NCBI GenBank assembly: GCA_018825965.1
Contig: JAHKAA010000014.1
Location: forward strand, 1 to 64,000
From: Gammaproteobacteria bacterium
Lineage (GTDB): Bacteria; Pseudomonadota; Gammaproteobacteria; Enterobacterales; Alteromonadaceae
Direction of reading: 5' to 3'
DNA length: 64,000 nucleotides
Shown here: positions 27,048 to 33,967 of the stretch, one piece after another
Layout: each line of letters opens with the position of its first letter
Position numbering within the stretch: the stretch's first letter is position 1
The notes under the pieces: generated by a model
What the model was told of the DNA's origin: nothing
What the model saw: the letters and a program-made list of their open reading frames with translations, nothing else
The model's database searches: none
Program-made: the position numbers and the translations under genes

Positions 27048-28550
27048 TTATTTTTCGGTTTCTATACCTAAGCGTTTCATCCAATTACTCAGAGTTTGGT
27101 GATCTTTTAAACCTAACATCTGTGTGGCATGCTTTTTTACATTACCACTGGCTTTGAGTGCGGCTTCTATATAATTTTTTTGATAATTATCAGTTAGTTG
27201 TATTATGTCGACGCGGTCATGATAAGACAACGCAACCTGCTGGCTTTGCTCTGTCTGTGGCTTTTTAATCATGGCCTGCGACAATTCAATTTCGCCTATG
27301 TGCTTTGCATCAGACCATAAAAATGCTCTGTTTAAAGTACTCCATAATTCCCGAATGTTACCGCTCCAGCTTTGGCCACAAATAAATTTAATTCCTTGTT
27401 CGGAAACTTCTTTACTTACATAATCCGGATGCTTAGACGCAGACTGATTAATTTGTTCACTTAACTCTGCCACTAAAACAGGAATGTCGTCGGTTCTCTC
27501 TTTTAGAGACGGCATAGTGATAATGCCTACAGCCAGTCGATAAAACAAATCTTCTCTGAATTTTCCCTGACTCACCAGTTGAATCAGATCCTGATGCGTC
27601 GCTGCTATCACCCGCACGTCTACGTTGATCGTTTGGGTATCGCCCAAGCGCGTAATTTCGCCTTGTTGCAAAGCTCTTAACAGTTTTACCTGGGTTTCGG
27701 CTGTTAGCTCCCCAACTTCATCAAGAAATAAACAGCCTTGGTGCGCCTGCTCAAATAACCCTGGATAGTCTTTATCAGCACCGGTAAAGGCACCTTTTTT
27801 ATGGCCAAATAAAGTGGAATCGACCAGGCTTTGTGTTAAAGCGCCGCAGTTCACAGTTTTAAGTGGTTTGTTTGAGCGCAGGCTGCCTTTATGAATAGCT
27901 TTCGCCATCATTTCTTTACCTGTGCCTGTTTCTCCCAAAATAAGAGCTGGCACTTCTGAAGCAGCAATACGCTTTGCTTTAGCTACAACCTGTTTCATCA
28001 CGGCTGAATGTGCTGTTAGATCTGAAAATGCCAGATCAAGTCTGGGGGAAGATGCCGCGCCTTGTGCCATTTGTTTTGCTGCAGAGCGAAGATATTCTTT
28101 ACCAAAATCGAGAGGGATCTCGACGGTAGAAACTTCATTAAGCGGAGTAGTTTGCACAAATACTGTGTTTGCTTTTGCTTTGCCAATAAGAACTGACAAA
28201 GTGGTCATAGCCGGAGTGCCTGATGTAAGGTTAATCGAGAGAGTGTCTGCTTCAGCACTTAGTTTACTGATCCACTTTTCGGTTACCTTAGCTATAGAGG
28301 GGTAATCTATCGGGCTTTCAATATGAGCCATCTGCACACTAATATCAGCCTGAGGCCGCCCTGCTACTGCTAAACGTTTTTTTAAGAAACGTTCAAACGG
28401 CTCCCAATGTGCTTCAAAGTGATTCGCAAGTATTACTATTTTGTCGAAAGGAACTACTGATTTAAGGGCTAACGCAGCAATAGCAGCATTTTGCTCCAGT
28501 TTCATATTCTCAATGTCTTTGTTGCCAAGCCAGGTCAGTAGCGTATTCAC
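27048..28550 (-). CDS. sigma54-dependent activator with N-terminal CARF-like sensor (RtcR-like architecture)
   Basis: The 500-aa protein begins with GTG. Residues about 1-150 form a Rossmann-like domain with LLTWLGNKDI at the start, FDKIVILAN, and LSINLTSGTPAM (104-115). That N-T/S-G-T motif is characteristic of CARF domains, which bind cyclic oligoadenylates or RNA-end signals. The AAA+ domain (about 175-410) has Walker A GETGTGKE (206-213), the sigma54-contacting GAFTGA (253-258) and Walker B LFLDEV. The C-terminus carries a Fis-type HTH (NVKKHATQMLGLKDHQTLSNW). RtcR, the known CARF-sigma54 regulator, controls RNA repair genes. Here the gene is followed directly by a sigma54 promoter and a type I R-M operon. 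The ligand is unknown. Confidence 0.85.
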   Translation of the reverse strand: MNTLLTWLGNKDIENMKLEQNAAIAALALKSVVPFDKIVILANHFEAHWEPFERFLKKRLAVAGRPQADISVQMAHIESPIDYPSIAKVTEKWISKLSAEADTLSINLTSGTPAMTTLSVLIGKAKANTVFVQTTPLNEVSTVEIPLDFGKEYLRSAAKQMAQGAASSPRLDLAFSDLTAHSAVMKQVVAKAKRIAASEVPALILGETGTGKEMMAKAIHKGSLRSNKPLKTVNCGALTQSLVDSTLFGHKKGAFTGADKDYPGLFEQAHQGCLFLDEVGELTAETQVKLLRALQQGEITRLGDTQTINVDVRVIAATHQDLIQLVSQGKFREDLFYRLAVGIITMPSLKERTDDIPVLVAELSEQINQSASKHPDYVSKEVSEQGIKFICGQSWSGNIRELWSTLNRAFLWSDAKHIGEIELSQAMIKKPQTEQSQQVALSYHDRVDIIQLTDNYQKNYIEAALKASGNVKKHATQMLGLKDHQTLSNWMKRLGIETEK

Positions 28551-28902
28551 AATGTCAGCTTATAAAGGTCAGAACTGTAATGAATATTACCTGAAATAAT
28601 AATTTTTACACAGGTGACTATTTATCATTCTGCCATGATTCGACAGGCAATAAGTGCAGCGTATTAGCAGCGTGAGTTTATAGAATCTGGCGCACTGCTG
28701 CTTCGCAGCGAGTGTCGCCCTACAGATCGGGGATGGTTTGAATCGAAGCATGCTTCAATTTGCTTTGATATGAATTGGGCAACAAGCTGTTGCCCAATTC
28801 ATACAACAGGTATTCATCTTGGGGCGAACGAAAGATCTAAACAGGCGATGACAGAGGGGCAAAGTGTGGGCATAGTCCTGACTATGCCCTACTTCGTTTG
28901 AT
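28551..28902. repeat. intergenic block with four palindromes, including a REP-like hairpin
   Basis: No gene is seen in these 352 bp. Four inverted repeats occur. About 28689-28719 is a REP-like hairpin (GGCGCACTGCTGC-TTC-GCAGCGAGTGTCGCC in parts). About 28745-28756 is GAAGCATGCTTC. About 28769-28803 is a perfect 16-bp stem (TATGAATTGGGCAACA with its complement, 3-nt loop). About 28868-28889 is a perfect 10-bp stem (GGGCATAGTC / GACTATGCCC). The last may end transcription from the right or be a repeat element. The region also has to contain the promoter of the sigma54 activator, which cannot be pinned down. Confidence 0.7.
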
Positions 28903-30330
28903 TTATTGCGACAGGCTTGCTGTGATTGGCTGTACATCCAGGCCGTAACCTAACCAAACCGCAGCAATCAGCACTACAGAAGATGCGATCAGCAGTTTTA
29001 CCATCAGTGGCCAACAAAAGCGGAACCAGTGGCCGTAAGGCACACCGGCAATACCTATAATGCCCATCAACACCGCATTGGTTGGAATAATCATATTGGA
29101 AAAACCATCGCCAAATTGGTAGGCCAATACAGCCACTTGCCGTGGGATCTCTAATAAATCACTCAGCGGCACCATCAGCGGCATGGTGACATAAGCCTGA
29201 CCACTGCCCGAAGGGATAAAAAAGTTCAGGAAGGTTTGGATCAATAACATACCAACAACCGCAATTTCAGCGCCCACATAAGACAACGGCAACGACAAAC
29301 TATGCACCAGCGTATGCAAAATCTGACCATCTTCCATCACTAAAGAAATTCCCCGCGCCACACCAATTAACATGGCTGTGGTGGTGAGTTCCATTGCACC
29401 TTCAATAAATTTCTGTGCAGCAGTGTCCGCCGAAAGCCGGCCAATCACTGTGGTAAACACACCCCAGGCAATAAAGCAGGCACTTAATTCATACAGATAC
29501 CAACCATGCGCCCGGATGCCATAAGCTACAACACCAATGGTGCTGACAAAACTCAGCAGGATCAGCCGGTGCCGCCAGTTCAGCTCCGGATAACCAGGTG
29601 TCGCTTTATCGCCCAGCGGACAAGGCAAACCGGCCACCATCGACTGTGATGGATCTGCCAGAACTTTTTTGGCATAACTCCAGACATGGTGAAAACCAAT
29701 CAGCACAAAAGGCAGGAAAATAGCCAGCCGCAGCGCCATGCCAGACAACACCGGCAGATCAGCAATTTGCTGGGCAATCACCACGGTAAAAGGGTTGATC
29801 GCTGACACACCATAACCAATGCCATAACCGGCCACTGTCATGCCCACAGCTGTCATCGCATCCAGTCGCATCGCTTTACACAGCGCCACCAAAATAAGCA
29901 CAAAGGGAATATATTCACCGGCAGTACCTATAGCGCTGGACGCCAGGGCAAAACAAAACACCACCATCAGGATCAGCATTTGTGGCCTTTCGCCGTAGCG
30001 GCGCAATAAGCGGCCTATCAGCGCATCCACTGTGCCGGTAGCGCGGGCTATGGCCAACACACCACCTAAAATCAGCACAAAGAAAATAACATCCTGAGCA
30101 CTGGCGAATGCCCGGGGTATAGCTGTTAATAACTGCCACGGACTCAGATAGTGCCGCTCTTCCACCAGCGCAAAAGTGCCTGGCACCACGGCAGCACGGC
30201 CATTGGCAAGAGTTTGAGTTTCAAAAAAGCCCTGCGGCACAATCCAGGTGGCGATCATCGCCAGCACCATCATGCCAAAAAGTAGCGTCAGGGTATGAGG
30301 AACCTTGATAAATTTCTGCATTGTTAACAT
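28903..30330 (-). CDS. YfcC-family membrane transporter
   Basis: This 475-aa inner-membrane protein has about twelve hydrophobic helices. It shows the strings typical of the YfcC family: WIVPQGFF near the start, IFFVLILGGVLAIARATGTVDA, GTAGEYIPFVLILVALCKAM, GYGIGYGVSAINPFTV and, late in the protein, FFIPSGSGQAYVTMPLMVPL. The family belongs to the ion transporter superfamily, and relatives carry amino acids, short-chain acids or dicarboxylates. The substrate here is not predictable. It stands alone, bracketed by REP-like hairpins near 28.69 and 30.51 kb, so it is probably a single-gene unit that is unrelated to the R-M operon. Confidence 0.85.
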   Translation of the reverse strand: MLTMQKFIKVPHTLTLLFGMMVLAMIATWIVPQGFFETQTLANGRAAVVPGTFALVEERHYLSPWQLLTAIPRAFASAQDVIFFVLILGGVLAIARATGTVDALIGRLLRRYGERPQMLILMVVFCFALASSAIGTAGEYIPFVLILVALCKAMRLDAMTAVGMTVAGYGIGYGVSAINPFTVVIAQQIADLPVLSGMALRLAIFLPFVLIGFHHVWSYAKKVLADPSQSMVAGLPCPLGDKATPGYPELNWRHRLILLSFVSTIGVVAYGIRAHGWYLYELSACFIAWGVFTTVIGRLSADTAAQKFIEGAMELTTTAMLIGVARGISLVMEDGQILHTLVHSLSLPLSYVGAEIAVVGMLLIQTFLNFFIPSGSGQAYVTMPLMVPLSDLLEIPRQVAVLAYQFGDGFSNMIIPTNAVLMGIIGIAGVPYGHWFRFCWPLMVKLLIASSVVLIAAVWLGYGLDVQPITASLSQ

Positions 30331-30504
30331 TTCTTTTTCAGTTCGGATCTAAGCGCGCCAGTATACAAGAAAAATTCCGCACCACCAGCCGCAACCTGAA
30401 GTTAACATAAGCCTGCTTTAGCCGACCCAAAGATACGGGTTAGTGCTGCAGATGCCTGGTCTCTTTTTTTATGATTGCATAACGAATGCGTGTGTGAGGA
30501 ATGT

Positions 30505-30535
30505 GGCGCACTGCTGCTTTGCAGCAAGTGCAGCC
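30505..30535. repeat. REP-like hairpin, second copy
   Basis: GGCGCACTGCTGC followed by TTT and GCAGCAAGTGCAGCC repeats the hairpin near 28689-28719 in the same orientation with a few changes. The two copies flank the YfcC-family gene. The form, a GC-rich imperfect palindrome of about 30 bp outside genes, is that of REP elements. Confidence 0.65.
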
Positions 30536-30561
30536 CTGAACATGGGGATAACTGAATAAAG

Positions 30562-30747
30562 CTAGATCAACGCAACTTCAATATCGTCCTGGTCAAAACC
30601 AAAGACGCTACCATCAAAGTCTACCGACAAACGGCAGCTGTTTCCCGGTGAAGATATCCGGACTATATGCCCAACCTGACCATAACATTCGCTGGTTGAG
30701 TCAATAACTATTACATCAAGACCCACAGTCCACAGTGGTTTTGTCAT
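30562..30747 (-). CDS. small hypothetical protein, 61 aa, SH3/KOW-like
   Basis: The start at 30747 is chosen because ATG there follows TTGGAGAAACTG; a longer frame to 30861 has no such site. The product starts MTKPLWTVGLDVIV and continues with YGQVGHIVRISSPG, CRLSVDFDGSVFGFDQDDIEV. The repeated short beta strands with glycines suggest a compact SH3-like or KOW-like barrel, but no named family is recognised. It lies between the transporter and the MDR oxidoreductase on the same strand with no clear partner. Confidence 0.6.
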   Translation of the reverse strand: MTKPLWTVGLDVIVIDSTSECYGQVGHIVRISSPGNSCRLSVDFDGSVFGFDQDDIEVALI

Positions 30748-30899
30748 CAGTTTCTCCAAAATTGACGCCTGATTAATACAACAGGTATTAATCATCAGCC
30801 GGGCAGTGTACGCGAATTGACCTTTTAAAGCGAGATAAGCTTGCAACTGCTTTAGCGGCATGCTAGGAAAGCTGCCTGTTTCGGTATGTGCAATAAAGC

Positions 30900-31955
30900 C
30901 TAAGCCCTATAAAGATGGTTTTGTGCTATAGAATGAAAACCATCCCCTGCATTCAGAGCTGTTTCTGTGGCTGCTGGCCAGATCACAACGACAGCGCCCC
31001 TTTTTCTGCCTGTATCGCTATGTCGATGAGCATCTGGCAAGCGGTCTGACGGATAAATCCGATCTGTCACGGCATGAATTTGTCCCTGAACAGCCAGTTG
31101 CAGTAAGTCAGTTAAATCTTCACTGCGTTCATCTGATGGGCCACTGATACAAATTTTTCCGTCTTTTGATCTGGCCATCATCTCCGGCAATCCGCCAGCA
31201 ACAGCAACGTATCTGCCTTTGGTTTTGAGTAGTGGTAAACAGTCAGCAAAGCTTCGTGCCGCAACAGCATCAATAATCACGTCAAACTCTGATTGAGTGG
31301 GTAAAGACTCAGCACTGTCGTACGCCAGCGCTTCGTCGGCGCCAAGCTCGCGCATCAGTGCCTGATTACGTTGACTGGTTAAGGTGGTCACTCTAGCCCC
31401 CTGAAGTCGGGCCAGTTGCACCATTGCGACACCAACAGCCCCAGATGCGCCTATCACCAAAAGATGCTCCCCCGCCTTCACTGCTGCTTTTTTTAAAAAA
31501 TGCATAGCGGTTAAACCACCAAAAGGCAGCGCTACGGCATCGGTAAAGCTCAGGGGTGCTGGTTTCAATACAGTGCAGTGGCTGGCTGAAAGTACACAAT
31601 ATTCAGCATGTGCTCCCTGCCTGAACCCCGTCATAGCAACCACATGATCACCAGGCTTGAAATCAGTGACTTTAACTCCGACTTGCTTTACAACCCCGGC
31701 GACATCAACCCCCAACACCTGCTGACGAGGGCGGCGTAAGCCAAATATCAGCCGGCCAATCAAGCCCATACCAGATGGAAATCTGGAGCTGCGGATCCTT
31801 ACGTCGCCCGATGACACTGTACTGGCGCATACCTGCACTAAAATGTCGCCTGCGCCAACCAAAGGCAAAGGGCGATACTGCAATTGCAATACATCTGCAC
31901 CGCCGTAGCCTGTACAAATCCATGCTTGCATGACAGAGGGCAATAATAGCGACAT
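30900..31955 (-). CDS. zinc-independent MDR-family NAD(P)H oxidoreductase (quinone reductase-like)
   Basis: The 351-aa protein matches the medium-chain dehydrogenase/reductase plan. An N-terminal GroES-like half has WICTGYGGADVLQLQY and GVDVAGVVKQVG with PGDHVVAM. A Rossmann half has HLLVIGASGAVGVAMVQLARLQGA and the late string AHRHSDTGRKRGAVVV. The structural-zinc cysteine cluster of classic alcohol dehydrogenases is absent, as in quinone oxidoreductases. About 25 residues extend past the usual end. The ATG at 31955 has AGGAG upstream. It is divergent from a TetR regulator, with two identical-type operators between them, so it is likely induced by a compound the regulator senses. Confidence 0.88.
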   Translation of the reverse strand: MSLLLPSVMQAWICTGYGGADVLQLQYRPLPLVGAGDILVQVCASTVSSGDVRIRSSRFPSGMGLIGRLIFGLRRPRQQVLGVDVAGVVKQVGVKVTDFKPGDHVVAMTGFRQGAHAEYCVLSASHCTVLKPAPLSFTDAVALPFGGLTAMHFLKKAAVKAGEHLLVIGASGAVGVAMVQLARLQGARVTTLTSQRNQALMRELGADEALAYDSAESLPTQSEFDVIIDAVAARSFADCLPLLKTKGRYVAVAGGLPEMMARSKDGKICISGPSDERSEDLTDLLQLAVQGQIHAVTDRIYPSDRLPDAHRHSDTGRKRGAVVVIWPAATETALNAGDGFHSIAQNHLYRA

Positions 31956-31968
31956 TCAGGCTCCTTGA

Positions 31969-32015
31969 CTTACAGCGTAAGTTGAATGAGATTAGCCTAA
32001 TGCTTACACTGTAAG
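31969..32015. promoter_or_regulatory. paired TetR operators
   Basis: Two short palindromes of the same type lie 34 bp apart centre to centre between the divergent genes: CTTAC-AGC-GTAAG at 31969-31981 and CTTAC-ACT-GTAAG at 32003-32015. They are placed to cover both promoters. They are very probably the binding sites of the TetR-family protein encoded at 32053, which would repress itself and the oxidoreductase. Confidence 0.75.
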
Positions 32016-32052
32016 TCCGTCAAGTTAAACTTTGTATTTTTGTAAGAATGTG

Positions 32053-32697
32053 ATGCCAAAGGAAAAACCTGCGCTATCAGTGCAACGTATAGTAGAAAGT
32101 GCGATGACCATTGCAGATCAGGCCGGATTGGACGCATTAAGCATGCGGAAAATAGCCAAAAGTCTGAGTGTCGAAGCGATGTCGCTTTACAACTATTTGC
32201 AAAATAAAGAGCTATTGCTTGATGCAATGGTCGAAGCTGTAGTGGCCAAAATTGATCTGCCGGATCCAGCCTTGCCCTGGAAGATGGAAATGATGAACAG
32301 ATGCAGCTCCGCTTATCAGGTGCTGAAAACCCATCCCTGGGCTGCTCATTTACTAATGGCCCGGCTAAACCTTGGCCCTGCCATGTTGCGTTACGTCGAT
32401 GCCAGCCATGGTTGTTTATTGCAGGCAGGATTCAGCCACAAAGATGCCGATCATGCCCGTAATCTGCTGGACAGTTATGTCTATGGCTTTACCCTGCAAG
32501 AGCTGACGTTTCCAATAGCGCCTGACGACTATGCCAGTACTGCCGCAGAATTTCAGCCACAGCTGGACAGCAGTGTTTATCCGCATTTAACAGCGCTAGC
32601 GGCCGAAGTAGCTTCAGGCCGGTATGATGGCAAACTGCAACTGGAGTTTGGGCTGGAGTTATTGCTTGGAGCGCTGGAGTCAAAGCTGAAGTCTTGA
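32053..32697 (+). CDS. TetR/AcrR-family transcriptional regulator
   Basis: From the ATG at 32053 the protein is 214 aa. A TTG 21 bp earlier is open but would add residues encoded by the promoter region. The N-terminal HTH shows QRIVESAMTIADQAGLDALSMRKIAKSLSVEAMSLYNYLQNKELLLDAMVE in pieces typical of TetR proteins. The C-terminal ligand domain (about 75-205) is all-helical, as in the TetR_C family that includes TetR-like efflux repressors. The gene is divergent from the MDR oxidoreductase, and paired CTTAC-N3-GTAAG palindromes lie between them. The ligand is unknown. Confidence 0.9.
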   Translation: MPKEKPALSVQRIVESAMTIADQAGLDALSMRKIAKSLSVEAMSLYNYLQNKELLLDAMVEAVVAKIDLPDPALPWKMEMMNRCSSAYQVLKTHPWAAHLLMARLNLGPAMLRYVDASHGCLLQAGFSHKDADHARNLLDSYVYGFTLQELTFPIAPDDYASTAAEFQPQLDSSVYPHLTALAAEVASGRYDGKLQLEFGLELLLGALESKLKS

Positions 32698-32799
32698 CCC
32701 GCCGTAATTTGACGATGAAGTAAACTCAGTGTGGTCCGGCCAAAGTGCCGGAGCCGCATTTTTCAGTATCAGCGTTTTGATTTATTCAAAGCGTAAAAA

Positions 32800-32835
32800 C
32801 AAAAACGCCACCTAAAGAGGCAGCGTTTGTGTTTT
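32800..32835 (-). terminator. terminator after tRNA-Val
   Basis: On the minus strand ACGCTGCC and GGTGGCGT form an imperfect stem with two weak pairs over TCTTTA, followed by a run of T (TTTTTGTTTTT). It lies directly downstream of the tRNA gene on that strand. Confidence 0.7.
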
Positions 32836-32841
32836 AGAATT

Positions 32842-32918
32842 TGGTGCGTCCTAGTGGACTCGAACCACCGACCCCCACCATGTCAAGGTGGTGCTCTAAC
32901 CAACTGAGCTAAGGACGC
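32842..32918 (-). tRNA. tRNA-Val (anticodon GAC), CCA encoded
   Basis: The 77-nt minus-strand sequence folds as a complete cloverleaf. The acceptor stem is GCGTCCT / AGGACGC, the D arm contains AGCTCAGTTGGTTAGAGC, the anticodon stem is CCACC/GGTGG with loop TTGACAT, and the T arm contains GGTTCGAGTCC. The discriminator base is A and CCA is encoded. The GAC anticodon reads GTC and GTT valine codons. Sequence is close to the gammaproteobacterial tRNA-Val. No integrase or duplicated 3' end is seen nearby. Confidence 0.98.
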
Positions 32919-33025
32919 ATATGTTGCAACCTTCGCGTCACAACGGGCGCTATGTTATGCAGCAGATGCTTTGCTTGCAAGCACTTTTTTTAAAAGAAGG
33001 TGTGTTTGCTGTTATTTTAAACGCT

Positions 33026-33967
33026 TCAAGGCTTTAGGCTGGTTTTTGCTGGTTCAATCTGGTCCACCAACGGCAGTAGCCCTGCGGCTGCGGGCATATA
33101 CCTTAGCTCAAAATCTATAATAGGGTGGCAACTGTTGTTTTGTGTTTGCCTTTCGGCCTCAGTTAAAGCTCTGGCCTGAAACACTTCACCCGCCCCGGAA
33201 TTTTGACGGAACTGCTCGCGTATAAGTGGCAGATGACAGGGCAATAGCCGCAAAAAATCCTGCCGCTTTGCTTCAGAGATTAAAGCAGCCCCAGCACCAT
33301 CCTGCACCCAAAGCTGCAATGTCTGGTTTTGCAACTGATGCACTGCTGCCAGCCATTTTTTTGCAGGAAGCTGGCCGTTGTAAAACAAGCTGATGGCCAA
33401 AGGCTTTTCCAATAAACCACCTAAGCCTGTCAGCTCGCTGCTTAACCACTGCAAATAAGATGCAGAGGTGAAATCTGTATCGTTCAGCTCCATAGGCAAA
33501 TACCAGCCCCGGAGCTGAAGTGGCTGCTGTTTTAAGAGATGGAGCCAGTGCCGGCGTACCTGCAGAGATAACTTCAGTTGCTGCTTAAAATAAAGCTGCT
33601 TTTGAGGTTCCGCACTCTGCATCTGCTGAAAATAATCCGGGTCGGCGTATAACCCAAGCCAGACGGGGATCTGCAGTTGATGCAAGGCGTTAAGTAACGC
33701 GGACGATGAACCTTGTGGATCAAAAAAAGCCACCTCCCCATGCTGCCCCCACTGCAATGCCAAGGCCGTCATGCCATGCTGCTGTGCACGGGTTAAGATG
33801 CTTAGCCACTGCTTTGTACTCAACTGCTGGTCACGCAACAAAGGCTGATAAAATACAGTGCTGGCCCCTGCTTTGACAGACAAACAGCAGATCAATATTG
33901 ATAAGACAGTTGCAAAGATAAAGCGTGCTGATCGGTGCTTAAATCGCCCGCCAGTTGATACTGCCAT
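33026..33967 (-). CDS. DUF4434-like glycosidase-fold protein of the nfr locus
   Basis: The 313-aa protein has a signal peptide (FIFATVLSILICCLSVKAGAS) followed by FYQPLLRDQQLSTKQW, GMTALALQWG and LRGWYLPMELND, which match my recollection of DUF4434 proteins with a TIM-barrel glycoside hydrolase fold. Its first 76 nt overlap the end of nfrA, and the overlap encodes residues before or within the signal peptide. The true start may therefore be slightly further in. It is the last gene of nfrB-nfrA-DUF4434. A periplasmic glycan-trimming role beside the NfrAB secretion pair is a reasonable inference. DUF4434 substrates are not known to me. Confidence 0.65.
   Translation of the reverse strand: MAVSTGGRFKHRSARFIFATVLSILICCLSVKAGASTVFYQPLLRDQQLSTKQWLSILTRAQQHGMTALALQWGQHGEVAFFDPQGSSSALLNALHQLQIPVWLGLYADPDYFQQMQSAEPQKQLYFKQQLKLSLQVRRHWLHLLKQQPLQLRGWYLPMELNDTDFTSASYLQWLSSELTGLGGLLEKPLAISLFYNGQLPAKKWLAAVHQLQNQTLQLWVQDGAGAALISEAKRQDFLRLLPCHLPLIREQFRQNSGAGEVFQARALTEAERQTQNNSCHPIIDFELRYMPAAAGLLPLVDQIEPAKTSLKP

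Noticed and set aside
28591..28700. Possible sigma54 site upstream of the activator's own start
   Set aside because: The closest string (CTGCAC with TTGC nearby) has the wrong spacing, so autoregulation by sigma54 is not supported.
32842..32918. tRNA-Val as a possible island attachment site
   Set aside because: No integrase gene and no duplicated tRNA 3' end were seen nearby.
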